From Mimachlamys varia (Eukaryota > Mollusca > Bivalvia > Pectinida > Pectinidae): a DNA stretch of 64,000 nt. The stretch covers positions 9,791,282-9,855,281 of the forward strand of contig OX392536.1 in NCBI GenBank assembly GCA_947623455.1, given 5' to 3'. The notes beneath the pieces were generated by a model, which was given only the letters and a program-made list of their open reading frames with translations, was not told the origin of the DNA and ran no database searches. Shown here one piece after another: positions 38,018-50,283 of this stretch. The number at the start of each line of letters is the position of its first letter. Positions within the stretch are counted from its first letter, which is position 1. The position numbers and the translations under genes are program-made.

Positions 38018-38209
38018 TTATATTATATCACGAAAATCTCGATATTTAGGACAAGCCCTAGAATAACGAATCAACTGCGACATGTAAACACCACATGATG
38101 GAGAAGCAGGGATGTCACTGTCAGGAAAGGGATATTTCACAATCGGAAAATCGAAATCATCACGTATATCATGCAGCCCATGTTGGTCATAGTTTAACTT
38201 ACGGCACAT
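38018..38209 (-). pseudogene. Retroelement protein fragment, inverted relative to its 3' part
   Basis: This 63-codon minus-strand frame contains RDDFDFPIVKYPFPDSDIP and, a few residues on, CGVYMSQLIRYSRACPKY. I recognise this as a conserved block (usually KRDDFDF...GVYISQLIRYARAC) in a protein commonly predicted from interspersed retroelements of molluscs and other invertebrates. It lies toward the C-terminus of the reverse-transcriptase-bearing polypeptide. The fragment is broken off after the CPKYRDF motif. The next part of the family's sequence continues on the opposite strand from 38226, so the element was inverted or two copies joined. It is not functional. The exact retroelement class was not determined. 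Confidence 0.75.
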
Positions 38210-38225
38210 GGGTTCGAGGGATGCA

Positions 38226-38612
38226 GGTTGATGAAGACTATTGGCAAGTTTTTGGTCGCCATCTTGATCTCATCGAGAAATATTCTGTATCTTTGTGTGA
38301 TATGGAGATGGACGTTTTTGAGTTATTTGTTACATGTATGGTGCTTATTTGTTTCGATTGACAATGATGGCTCGGTTCCCATTTTGAGGATTGATTCTTA
38401 CTTGGATGTGACCAAGACTCACATGGTGAGTGTCGTCGATGAAGCAGAAGACGCCTACTCTTCCGGAACACCTGGTCTTATTCTCTTGGTCTTTGACGAG
38501 GGTCCCCATGTATATATTTCCTTTGTTCATATTTTGCCTCTATTTTAACCGATTTTGAATTTTGATTATGGTATCGTTGACGCTTTGGTATTCTCTGATT
38601 TTTTTTTAAAGT
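38226..38612 (+). mobile_element. Retroelement family A, C-terminal coding remnant plus 3' end (copy 2)
   Basis: The first part reads VFGRHLDLIEKYSVSLC (from about 38254), which matches the segment that normally follows the block found inverted at 38018-38209. The open part ends near 38361. Downstream lies the shared 3' non-coding end: TTGATTCTTACTTGGATGTG, GTCGTCGATGAAGCAGAAGA, CTTCCGGAACACCTGGTCTT, and finally GGTATTCTCTGATTTTTTTT at about 38590. This is the longest copy of the family in the window. The frames called on both strands here are fragments of it. Confidence 0.8.
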
Positions 38613-41600
38613 AAAGATCGAGGTGAGAAGCTGTCGTAAAATAGTATATTGTGTCTTTAATTTCAAGTTCAGAAGGGTATATACGATCGACTTGGTCAGC
38701 AAATGTGTTGTTATTAATAGACAACAAATCGTCGATATATGTATTATATGCCGGCAGCCAGAAGGTGATTCCCTAGATCAGAAAATGTGATCAGAAGGAT
38801 TTGATTTCCTTTACATTGGTCAATTACTGGTCGATTATATTAAAAGATACAAAACAATACAAGTGGTTGATGCAAAAAGAGAAACTGTGGCGAAATGATA
38901 CTTAATAGTTGTTGCAGAGTTATATAGTACTTGACATAGAGGAAGTCTTAGGGCGCATTGGTAGGCGCATTGGTAGGCAAGTATAATATTTGCATTTGGT
39001 TCAGGTCTTATCTCGTAGCTTTAAAATTGCTCCAAAGGTTTTAACTTATTTTTGTTCAACTTAAATTTCCAAGTCTGCTACTTATTTAACAGAAACTGCA
39101 CAAACTGGAAGTGTTTCTATATGTTTCAGTCTGTGAGAACTTCAACAACAAAATTTTCATTTTACACTCCCCCCAAATTTTCTTTGAGCCCACATAACAT
39201 CAGATGTTTTGAACATTATACAATATGTAACTGACCTTAAATTATCTTCCTGCAAAATATTAGCCTTATGACTGATAGGCCGCAGAAAGGCCCAAATTGG
39301 CACCCCTCCTTTGGGCCCATTTGTTCAAAATATGGTTGGCTGGATCACAATTAAACGAGATTTAGCAACCTGCAATAGTTCTGTTAACAAGGTATAATCC
39401 TGGACTATGTAATATCTAAAATGGAAAAAAAAGTATTGCAGAGAGCACAAAGGATGGTCAGCATCGTCTAGCAGTAAGAGTACAGAGACAGAGACACGAG
39501 TTACTTGTCCGATATCTCTCGCTACTTATTGATCAGTTTGTGATATGCGTGACCTAATTAATACTGACAATTAAACGCGCGGGTGTCGTAACCGTGGACG
39601 CACGAGACTGCCGCTTATTGCATTACAAATATTGTTTTGTTCGCGGAGTTCATCTTAAGTGTCGTTTTGGTGGAAAGAAGGGAAACAGTAATACAGCTAA
39701 CCTGATTAGTCATAAGAAAAACACGAATGGAATTATAAAGATAATGATTTGATATTTTTCAGTAACATTAAGTCGCTTTATGACTTTAAATTGGCGCCCC
39801 CTATTGACTATGTAGCTTATTTGTTCTATAAAACAGTTGATTGACTGAGTTTTATTCTATTTTTGCAAAGTCTTTCGTAGCGGTGTTTTTTTTTATGTAT
39901 TTACATATTAATTATTGAATTTGTTGCTGTCATTGTTAAAATCAATATAAATCGTCAGAAGGAAAAAAAAAACATTTCTGGAATATAGTTCCAGTAAATC
40001 AAAATAAATACGTTGTTGAGTAGTTTTTTAGTATTGTCTTTTTATGAGGGTCTCGCCAAATAGCGGTCAACGCACTTGATAATCGCTCTGCCCGCATGTC
40101 CGTGCATGCCTCCGTCCGTCCGTCAGTCCGCCTGTCCGAAATGCATTCCTTTCCGCTCTATAACTTTGTAACCTGTGAAAGCAGAGGGTGTGGAACTTCG
40201 ATTGTTAACTACTTTTAGGAAGTGAGTCGCATATGTCATTCATTTTTGCCCTCCAAATATCAAGGTGTCAAAGCTAATATTTTCATGGAACCCCTTCATT
40301 TTAAAACATCATAAAAAGGGATAGAACTTTGATGATACATCTACGAGCAAAAATGGTAGTCACTAAAGGTAGTTATACATGTTGATTCACACAATGAAGT
40401 GAACTCCACAGGCTTGTAAGCATCAGATCACCATCTTTAATGTGATCACGTGGTATATTGTTATCTACAATTATGATAAATGAAGAAAGTATTCCTTTTT
40501 TGTAATGCTATGGCAAACCCTCTCTATTCCGAATGTGGATATAGAACAGCCTATGATAAACACTGGATGTTCCGAATATAAGTATTGACATTGGCGCTTC
40601 TCAATGTAGTTAGTTTACGTTGCTAAAAGCGGTAAGTACCAAACCACACATCAGTGTTTCATATCATAACTACGAGTTATTTAAAACAATTTACGCGTTC
40701 TTACATCGTTAGTCTAACTATAGATGATAAAAACAAGATAAAAAATAAACTTAGTCCTATTTCTGGTATCCATGTCCACTGTCTCCCAGTTCGCGCACTA
40801 GTACGTGTGGGAAACCGATCACGTGTAATACGTAACTCGGTAGGGATGCAATACAAGGTCAGCCAAGGTCATTCTCCTGGATAAGAGAACTCACGGTTTA
40901 GCCCAATAAGAGAATCTGTAAAATCCATCAACGCGCGTTGCCAACCGTTCTGTACCTTCTCTGGGGTTTACCATTCTCCATTGGGGTCATCTGATACGAT
41001 TACGCTCGCTTTTAGTTTTTCCTCAGAATGTTTTCCGCGACGCAGTTTAAGTAATTGTTATTTGTGATTTAGGTTTTTGGGCATCGCAGATACATACTTC
41101 ATTTTATATTTCTTCAATATATATATTGCAAACTGTCTCTTCCATCTACTAGATATTCGACACTAGATCTAGATCTACAAAGTTCAGACAATGTAAGACC
41201 CCAAGCTCATACAGCGTTTAAATACATGACCCTAAGACAATAAGCACTTACAACACACATATATATGTAATCTTAAAACATCTTGTTGACACTGATGTCC
41301 CTGTTGATATGACTTCAGATCTTTTCGATAGGTTTGGTCATGTGATCATTGAAATGCTGGGACAGGCGATCATGTGACAGCTGATAATGTTGGTCATGAT
41401 ACTTGTATCGTGTCAAATCCGGTCAAAAATCTATCACAGACAGAATTTCAAGGAGTTTAACAGCAACATTGCCGTTTTCTTTCAGTATCAATATGCAATG
41501 CCGGATATGACATCAAGTCCTTTTTTCGGACTCAATTTTATCAGAGATTAGTGACTTCCGATTAAGGAAATCCATCCTGCGTGTGATGGTATACTGTACG

Positions 41601-41833
41601 CTGAGTTGGAAGGTTTACAACAGTGTTTCGCGCGCCGATTCCCCACTAAATAAAAACTAACCATACAGCTGATTATTTTCTTCCGTCTGATAACATCGAA
41701 CAAGATTATTTGACGATCAGCAGACCTAATTTTAGTTCCGAAGGTTGATGGGATGGGCTTTTGATGGTATCGATCCCATTTCAAAGACATACTTAGATAG
41801 ACGGAGGAGAACACAGAACAGAAATCTACTCAC
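38613..41833. other. Unique DNA, no supportable gene
   Basis: Short frames only (for example 39052-39234 and 40654-40884). At 40098-40140 a run of GTCCGTCC-type words precedes CTCTATAACTTTGTAACC, which may be an old interspersed repeat. I cannot name it. Confidence 0.45.
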
Positions 41834-41864
41834 CGTGTCGGCGTGAAGTCCCGCAATCCACAAT
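41834..41864 (-). other. Candidate 31-nt internal exon (weak)
   Basis: On the minus strand a pyrimidine-rich acceptor (CTTCCTTTATATTTTTCAG) is followed by 31 bases, starting ATTGTGGATTGCGGGACTTC and ending ACACG, and then by the strong donor GTGAGTAG. A second acceptor-like TTAATTTCAG lies upstream near 42000. It is followed by 41 bases ending CCAG before GTGATA. Joined, the two short exons keep one frame open and would read ...QARLWIAGLHADT. No family is recognised, and neighbouring exons were not found, so this remains a splice-signal observation. Confidence 0.22.
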
Positions 41865-42605
41865 CTGAAAAATATAAAGGAAGAGATTCCAATTATCAAA
41901 AATGCGATTCGTGTAGTAAATTGCACCTGGTATGGTGTAAATATCACCTGGCCTGGCTCGAAATGTATTGACTTTGCACGTGCTTCTTCTGAAATTAACA
42001 GCTATAAAAGAAATTGGATTCCGTGTATAAGAAAATAGTAAAAATAAAAATAACATCAAAATGCATGCAATCACAACTGCAAAGAAGTCTCAAGTATACG
42101 ACGGCCTGCATGTACTCTCACTCACACACGAGATCGGACTGGGTAATGGAATTGAAGTGTATCTTCTGAATGTTGTCGAACAGAGTGTGGACGGACAGAA
42201 CAGAGGAAATACAAGTCTTGTTTATTTGTTACAGATAGGTGTCATTCATGTATTAAAGGCCATAGAACGTTAGTGTAACTGTTTGAAGCAAACGTCTCCT
42301 GGTTTCTTAGGTACTTTTGCTATTTGTAGTGCTCATCTCCAGTACACGTTTCGTGCCCACGAGGTGAACAAGGCAACGCACTAGACAAAACACCGTAGTT
42401 CACTTGCACTAAGAGTATACTGTTCTAGTGTACTACGTTGTGGCAGATAATAGGGCCACGTCACAGCAGATTTGAAGTAAATACTTTATATAAAGCATCC
42501 GCACAAAAACATAACACCAGTAAACTGGACAATGAAGCGAAACACATCATTAGACTCCTATTTTCAAAGGAGACCGCACTACTGTTACAGGGATAATTCT
42601 GACTC
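41865..42605. other. Unique DNA, no supportable gene
   Basis: Overlapping short frames lie on both strands, including a 70-codon plus-strand frame at 42061-42273 that matches nothing known. Confidence 0.45.
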
Positions 42606-42832
42606 TTAAAAAAATCAGAGAATACCAAAGCGTCAACAAAACCATAATCCGAACTCAAAATCGATTTAACTAGGGGCAAACCTTGGAAAAGCACAAGAGA
42701 ATAAGACCAGGTGTTCCGGAAGAGTAAGCGTCTTCTGCTTCATCGACAACACCCGCCATGTAAATCTTTGTCACATCCAAGTAAGCATCAATCCTCAAAA
42801 TGAGAACCGAGTCATCATTGAAAACCTATGGG
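42606..42832 (-). mobile_element. Retroelement family A, 3'-end fragment (copy 3)
   Basis: On the minus strand it reads TGATGACTCGGTTCTCATTT, GTTGTCGATGAAGCAGAAGA, CTTCCGGAACACCTGGTCTT and GGTATTCTCTGATTTTTTTA. These occur in the same order as in copy 2. It is 5' truncated and has no coding part. Confidence 0.8.
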
Positions 42833-43879
42833 AGAATTTGAGGGATTAATGGGATTAGCAAAATTTCTATAAGATTTTATTATAATATGAAGTAATACAA
42901 TTTTGAATTTTTAATGAGCTTTTCAGGAAAAATATGGGTAAAAATGCCAAAATCTCGCCCCAGAGTCATCCCTGCTGTTATTCACATGGGGTGATTTAAG
43001 AAACTGCACGATCATGCATTTTGTTTGCATTGATGGGATTAAAAAAACAACCTCTAACTTATACAACTGCATTCAGACACTGCAACCGTACTCATTTTGA
43101 GTTGAGCCTACCATGTTATGTTCACGAATGATAACCCCCTCCCCTTAACCCAGCCTATAGTGGCGCAAATAATGAAGTACTTAAAATATACAAAATGATA
43201 GATGTAATTGTGGCCCTCAAAGACGCATTCCGCGTTATTTATGTAAAAGTAAAGTTGTACTTTTCACATGAATACATAAAGTCTTGTTAGAACCATTTTA
43301 TGTACGTTTGCTGTCAACAAGACGAACGAGTTGGCAGTTTCTGATAAAGGCAGATGACACATCCATCCTAAGTTAGAACGCCGCTGTCGAACATTTCCAC
43401 TGCATCATTGCTGCACTGATACCCCACCAAATACACACTACGTATGGAGGGCCAGAGATATGCCAAAAAAACAATTTCCGTCCGTACAGAAGCTATTATC
43501 TAACAGATACCTAATGCGGTGTCCCTTAGATTTATTGTCGGGTTCGTCAAAACTGGTTACGCTTTCCATCAATCAGAGATCCGATGTACAATTATGGCGC
43601 TACCGATATGAATTTCTGTCGTATATTACACAAAAAGAGGGAGAGACGTATGCTTCAGAACAATAAAAAAAACAGCATCGGACGTTTGTTCAAGAAATTA
43701 CCTCGAACGAGATGACATCGCAGACGACTTCAGAAAACAAAAATAATACCCGTGTTTCACGCATCTTAACCTTAGACTAGGGCGCCAGACGCAATCATGA
43801 CGGAATTGGTGATCGTATAATTCCAAACTTTTGTCACAAAAATGAGAGCAATACAAATATATGTTTAAATACTTATACA
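42833..43879. other. Unique DNA, no supportable gene
   Basis: Nothing recognisable. The 68-codon frame at 43460-43666 is unremarkable. Confidence 0.5.
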
Positions 43880-44075
43880 GAATTGTCGGATGGCTAAGTT
43901 AACCGCACACTTGCCCTTCACCAAGGAAGCCGGGTCTCTATGTCCCGATCGGGCGTGAAAAGGGATGGGGTACCTGCCCGACCACGTAGGTTTTCTCTGA
44001 GTAATCCAGTGTCATCCCACAGTAAGATCCCCCGCGCGCTAACATCCAGGCCAACTAGAGTGATTACCTTAAGGT
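43880..44075 (+). mobile_element. tRNA-derived SINE
   Basis: The head reads GGATGGCTAAGTTAACCGCA (A-box region, 43889-43908). The B-box region at 43931-43950 is mutated. The body reads GATCGGGCGTGAAAAGGGAT, GGGGTACCTGCCCGACCACG, TAGGTTTTCTCTGAGTAATC and CCCGCGCGCTAACATCC. I recall this as a frequent bivalve SINE. Its central GACCACGT(G/A)GGTTTTCTC(C/T)GAGTA stretch is the likely source of the 39-bp array at 34508. Confidence 0.75.
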
Positions 44076-44663
44076 GAAATGATTTATATTCATAAATATT
44101 TAAAAATAAATAGAGCTTATAAAAATAATATGTTACCAATTGAAAAATTGATAATGTTTGACACTAAAACATCTATTTAAAGTCTACAAATACAAATAAT
44201 ATGCAATTATCGCGATTTGCAAGCAAGCATATGTGAATACGTATAAACTCATATTGGATCGCTATTACACTTATGTTTGCATATTTTTGGTGAGAGAAAC
44301 ATTCGTTTTTATTGGAATTCCCGGTCTAACTAGTATCTTAAGGATTCGCATGTAACCTACGGATGTCCAAAGACCGAAACAGCACTATCTGCAGACACAG
44401 GGAGTGCCACAAGAAGTGGCCGAGGGCGTATGCAAAATATTAGCGCTAATGACGTGAGATTCAGGTGAACATCCGGCGTAATTCTACTCCGTGTCGTACA
44501 CCGGAACTCATCCCGCAGCGAATTAACTCTTCACGACCAAAAAAAGATGGTTTATAATGAAAAGTTGTACTAACTAACATAGCTTTTTTGTTTCTTCAAA
44601 ATACTGCAGATTTGCAAATGAGATTTATTTTCATAATTCACTCGCGTCTAAGAAACAGAAGAG
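44076..44663. other. Unique DNA, no supportable gene
   Basis: I see no coding sequence or repeat before the 20-bp array. Confidence 0.5.
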
Positions 44664-47136
44664 CAGTGTAGTAACGTGGAGCGCAGTGTAGTAACGTAGA
44701 GCGCAGTGTAGTAACGTGGAGTGCAGTGTTGTAACGTGGAGTGCAGTGTTGTAACGTGGAGTGCAGTGTAGTAACGTGGAGCGTAGTTTAATAACGTGGA
44801 GTGCAGTGTAGTAACGTGAAGTGCAGTGTCGTAACGTAGAGCGCAGTGTCGTAACGTAAATCGCAGTGTAGTAACGAAGAGCGCAGTGCCGTAATGTCTA
44901 GCGTAGTGTTGTAACGTGGAGCGCAGTGTTGTAACGTGGAGTGCAGTGTAGTAACGAAGAACGCAGTGTAGTAACGTGGAGCGCAGTGTAGTAACGTGGA
45001 GCGCAGTGTAGTAACGTGGAGTGCAGTGTAGTAACGTGGAGCGCAGTGTAGTAACGTGGAGCGCAGTGTAATAACGTGGAGCGCAGTGTAGTAACGTGGA
45101 GCGTAGTGTTGCAATGTGGAGCGCAGTGTTGTAACGTGGAGCGCAGTGTAGTAACTTGGAGCGCAGTGTTGTAACGTGGAGCGCAGTGTAGTAACGTGGA
45201 GCGCAGTGTCGTAACGTGGAGCGCAGTTTAATAACGTGGAGTGCAGTGTAGTAACGTGGAGTGCAGTGTCGTAACGTAGAGCGCAGTGTCGTAACGTAAA
45301 TCGCAGTGTAGTAATGAAGAGCGCAGTGCCGTAATGTCTAGCGTAGTGTTGTAACTTGGAGCGCAGTGTTGTAACGTGGAGTGCAGTATAGTAACGAAGA
45401 ACGCAGTGTAGTAACGTGGAGCGCAGTGTAGTAACGTGGAGTGCAGTGTAGTAACGTGGAGCGCAGTGTAGTAACGTGGAGCGCAGTGTTGTAACGCGGA
45501 GCGCAGTGTTGCAATGTGGAGCGCAGTGTTGTAACGTGAAGCGCAGTGTAGTTACTTGGAGCGCAGTGTTGTAACGTGGAGCGCAGTGTAGTAACGTGGA
45601 GCGCAGTGTCGTAACGTGGAGCGCAGTGTAGTAACGTGGAGCGCAGTGTAGTAACGTGGAGCGCAGTGTTGCAATGTGGAGCGCAGTGTTGCAATGTAGA
45701 GCGCAGTGTAGTAACGTGGAGCGCAGTGTATTAACTTGTAGCGTAGTGTAGTAACGTGGAGCGCAGTTTAATAACGTGGAGTGCAGTGTAGTAACGTGGA
45801 GTGCAGTGTCGTAACGTAGAGCGCAGTGTCGTAACGTAAATCGCAGTGTAGTAATGAAGAGCGCAGTGCCGTAATGTCTAGCGTAGTGTTGTAACTTGGA
45901 GCGCAGTGTTGTAACGTGGAGTGCAGTATAGTAACGAAGAACGCAGTGTAGTAACGTGGAGCGCAGTGTAGTAACGTGGAGTGCAGTGTAGTAACGTGGA
46001 GTGCAGTGTAGTAACGTGGAGCGCAGTGTAGTAACGTGGAGCGCAGTGTAGTAACGCGGAGCGCAGTGTTGCAATGTGGAGCGCAGTGTTGTAACGTGAA
46101 GCGCAGTGTAGTTACTTGGAGCGCAGTGTTGTAACGTGGAGCGCAGTGTAGTAACGTGGAGCGCAGTGTCGTAACGTGGAGCGCAGTGTAGTAACGTGGA
46201 GCGCAGTGTAGTAACGTGGAGCGCAGTGTTGCAATGTGGAGCGCAGTGTTGCAATGTAGAGCGCAGTGTAGTAACGTGGAGCGCAGTGTAGTAACTTGGA
46301 GCGCAGTGTTGTAACGTGGAGCGCAGTGTAGTAACGTGGAGCGCAGTGTAGTAACGTGGAGCGCAGTGTAGTAACGTAGAGCGCAATGTCGTAACGTAAA
46401 TCGCAGTGTAGTAACGAAGAGCGCAATGCCGTAATGTCTAGCGTAGTGTTGTAACATGGAGCGCAGTGTAGTAACGTGGAGCGCAGTGTATTAACTTGTA
46501 GCGTAGTGTAGTAACGTTGAGCGCAGTGTCGTAACGTAGAGCGCAGTGTTGTAACGTGGAGCGCAGTGTAGTAACGTGGAGCGCAGTGTCGTAACGTAGA
46601 GCGCAGTGTAGTAACGTGGAGCGCAGTGTCGTAACGTAGAGCGCAGTGTTGTAACATGGAGCGCAGTGTAGTAACTTGGAGCGCAGTGTTGTAACTTGGA
46701 GTGCAGTGTTGTAACGTGGAGTGCAGTGTTGTAACGTGGAGCGCAGTGTTGTAACGTGGAGCGCAGTGTCGTAACTTGGAGCGCAGTGTAGTAACGTGGA
46801 GTGCAGTGTTGTAACGTGGAGCGTAGTTTAATAACGTGGAGTGCAGTGTAGTAACGTGGAGTGCAGTGTCGTAACGTAGAGCGCAGTGTCGTAACGTAAA
46901 TCGCAGTGTAGTAACGAAGAGCGCAGTGCCGTAATGTCTAGCGTAGTGTTGTAACGTGGAGCGTAGTGTTGTAACGTGGAGTGCAGTGTAGTAACGTGGA
47001 TCGTAGTTTAATAACGTTGAGTGCAGTGTAGTAACGTGGAGCGTAGTTTAATAACGTTGAGTGCAGTGTAGTAACGTGGAGCGTAGTTTAATAACGTAGA
47101 GTGTAGTAACGTGAAGCACAGTGTAGTAACGTGGAT
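44664..47136. repeat. 20-bp minisatellite, about 123 copies, with higher-order repeats
   Basis: The unit is GCGCAGTGTAGTAACGTGGA, with frequent GTGTT, GTGTC, GTGCAG and AACTTGGA variants. A distinctive run of variants (GTTTAATAACG, later CGTAAATCGC, then AATGTCTAGCG) recurs starting at about 44781, 45221, 45761 and 46821. Blocks 45221-45480 and 45761-46020 are nearly identical. The match continues with a one-unit shift, so a segment of about 540-560 bases was duplicated recently. The minus-strand frames of 532, 229, 181 and 118 codons are repeat translations (three units make 20 residues). Confidence 0.96.
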
Positions 47137-50003
47137 CACAAATAAAGATAGGTTTGTTAAAAGGGCAATTAAGTGAAGTGTGTTTACTTTTTATAATATT
47201 ACCAAATATTTTATAAAATTGTAGTTCGGTAATCCTTGTGAACTATTCATCCCGATATTTTGACAAAACTTGACTTTTTCTATGCGTTTTTCAATTAAAT
47301 TTTAAATATCTCTGGGCATTTTGACCCCAGGGAGCATGCGTGTTTTCAGGTTAACAAATTTTCCTTCAGAAGGCCCCTGTGTGTGCGAGCTTTCAATAAT
47401 ATCTACTTTTGGTTAGTTTGAAGTATACCAACACAATTTCTCGTTGGATCTAAAGATAATCATATATATCATAATTGTAGGGAACGTATTTCGTTAATCT
47501 AACATACCTTGAAAGAAGTACTTTTGAAATGAAACTGCTCGTGCTCTCGCGTCCAATTGTTATAACACGCATACATGTGGTCGCGCCAGGGCGCGCGGTT
47601 ATTTCGTGCTACATTTTTATATTTTGATGTCGCTAGACTTGACGCGGACTTTCCCAAAAAATAAACTGAACACATCGGATATCGGCCTAACGGTATCTCA
47701 TTATCAAGTACGGATTCCTCTCTCTGACTAAAGATATTTTTCATTTTAGTTTGATTTTAAGAAACGTGGGTTCATTGAATTGCTTCAACACAGCGACGTA
47801 TAGCACAAAAATTGCTAGAAGGCTTACAGATGTAAAGGTTTGTGGAAAAATAGATATGTGGAACACAAAACCAGTCACGAGGGACATAGAAATGATTACC
47901 CGAGACACAAATGCACGTATACGAAACGCAATACTTAGAATATCATACATGTTTCATGTTCTTAATCAATGTTCTACATTACTGTGAATATACTCCCTTT
48001 GGTCTAGTTGACAACTGGACATGCGCATGCCAAGACGAATGTCTTATTTATACAGTTACCGTATCATATCACTAATGAAGCTCCCCCTGCCGGCGGAACT
48101 ACGTATACAAGTACATGTTGTATGCTGCTGACGAGACGGATTCGTCTGTATGCGACCATGGGTCACTCGGTACTGGAGGAGAGCATCCACCTGGAGTCTA
48201 GTCTGGAAATCCCTTTATAGTCGGTATTTCGCTAAATACGTGTTTGCAAATTGAAGTGTGCCAGGGGTTTGATTGTCAAATGTCATTGGTACCTGTAGGG
48301 TTTTCAGGAATGAAAATGATCCAGTCCCCATGGCAACGGTATATTTACCAGACAAAATTGAACAAGACGGAAAATGCAACTGATTACACTTATAGTCGAA
48401 GTTTTTACCACTTGAATCGTCGCGTCACCGGCGATCGATCCAGTTCAAATGCGTCAAAAGGGTATAAGTGTTTATGTTTTTGTCAGAGAAGAAATAATGG
48501 GACATATCTGAGACTTGAAGCATGTATGGCGTTCACAACAACCTTTTTTGTAGTGGTCAGGGACCTGCTTAAATGTCAGACAGAACATACAAACACAAAC
48601 AGGTCGAGACCAGTTTCGAAATTATATATTGAACTTTATGAAAAAAAAATCATTCTTCCAGGTTGCGAATAATTCATATCAGTTTTGTAATCGGCTTTGA
48701 AATTTTAAAGTTTGAAGAGAATCCCTCTTTCTCCTGATCGATTATAAGGACAGAGCTGCTCAATACAAAGCTATCCATTCTTGGCAGTGTTTATATCATC
48801 AAATTGGAATGTTCATATGATGAGACATGGTTATATGAGTTCTTCTGACCATTTACACCATGCAGAATATATTTCCGTATGGTCTTTTATATTTTCGCGA
48901 TTCTGCTGGTCAATAAGGTGATTGAGAAGACATGATTAATACTGTGCAACGGGTGACACTGTGTTATACTGTATAACGGGTGACACTATGCTATACTGTG
49001 TAAATTATAACTCATGCTCATAACTTTTCAGTCCAGATCTCGAAGATTATAGTCGGTGTAAAAACTGTATGCGATATATTAAGTGCTTAAGTTTATTGTT
49101 TCGTACATACTTACAATTTGTATATATTCTACTATAAGCATTTCAATGCAACGATATTAACAAAGGTCTTACATGACGATATTAAAAAAAGGAAAAAAAA
49201 ATCTTCGCCATTTTCTTGAATTTGAGTAGAAACATTTGATTTTTTCTGTCAATGAGTGTAATTAGACGAATATAATTACATGCCCATTTTCAATCAAGAT
49301 GTCCCGATAAAGTTAATTTGTCATTACATCATTATTTTTGATTTAGCGTCAGAGCTAATCGTTGATCATTATTATAAGGGCGAGCGGAATAAGGCCATTT
49401 AGCACTGATTTATATTGGCGGGTATTATGTAGATTCACATCTCAGTCTCATGTACGAAGAAATTTGACCCAAACTAATATCCCAGCATGCCATTCTACAT
49501 CCAAATCAATATCCGGAGGAATAAAAGGCAATTCCGGTTTAGCTTTTTTATAGTGGAGTCACTTCCGGAGTTGCGTATTTACAGGAGCTTACTACTAGCC
49601 TGACCGTTGTATACTGAGCTGTAATTGATAACGGTCACGCTATTATACCGGCACCCCTGATTGGTGATACAGAAACCGAGGTCTGCGATGTCTATTACAT
49701 TCTGAAACGTTATATCATGACCTACTCGCGTTAGCTAGTTACAAAAAACATAAAACATTCTAGTTTTGATTTAAGATTTCTCACCACTCCCCCTCCTCCA
49801 CCGACATCGGTAGAAATAAGATAGATCTCACAGAAATTGCGCTTTTGATGTTTCCATTCTCCTTTTTTTGTAAATGTATCAAACAAAAGTATTTATACAC
49901 ATATATTTATTTACAGTCTCCACTGACATTCACTCGATAACCATTGTTCCACAGACTATCATTATCACCGCATAACTGTTCTCAAACATGTGCTGAAATT
50001 CTA
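47137..50003. other. Unique DNA, no supportable gene
   Basis: The longest non-repeat frame of the window, 48244-48672 (+), lies here but matches no known family. A small tandem pair, AACGGGTGACACT at 48948 and 48975 (27-base period), is also present. Confidence 0.45.
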
Positions 50004-50100
50004 TGACGTCGACAACAATACATGTGGGCGGAGCTATGCAAATCCTCCAGTTTGAACCCCAATTGTGTGACGTCACTAAAAATAAGCGTGGGCGGAGCTA
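50004..50100 (+). promoter_or_regulatory. Cluster of GC-box, octamer and CRE motifs
   Basis: A 13-base word GTGGGCGGAGCTA occurs twice in the same orientation, at 50024-50036 and 50088-50100, each carrying a GGGCGG GC box. Between them lie the octamer ATGCAAAT (50036-50043) and a perfect CRE TGACGTCA (50068-50075). A TGACGTCG lies just upstream at 50004. These are classical binding words for Sp/KLF, POU and CREB factors. No transcript start or downstream gene can be assigned from sequence alone, and a repeat origin is possible. Confidence 0.35.
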
Positions 50101-50283
50101 ACAATGATTTATGAAAATTTCATGCTGTTACATTTATTGAACCATTCTCACGTTTATTAGTTTTGAAATGAAATCTATGTCCGAAGATGGGACTATAATG
50201 AAGAAAATAGTTACGAACATTTCACAGAAAAATACGGTATAGGATTGTATTAAATCGTTTAAATTAACCCGTTTTCCATTGTA

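Noticed and set aside
41548..42074. Hydrophobic minus-strand frames as a membrane receptor exon
   Set aside because: The hydrophobic residues come from T-rich, intron-like sequence. The splice signals favour short exons inside instead.
44788..46657. Minus-strand frames with RSTL and HCAPRY-type repeats
   Set aside because: They are translations of the 20-bp satellite. The codon content follows the DNA unit exactly.
48244..48672. 142-codon plus-strand frame
   Set aside because: It starts at TTG (the first ATG is about 12 codons later), shows no domain, signal peptide or splice context, and its length is within what AT-moderate non-coding DNA gives in 64 kb.
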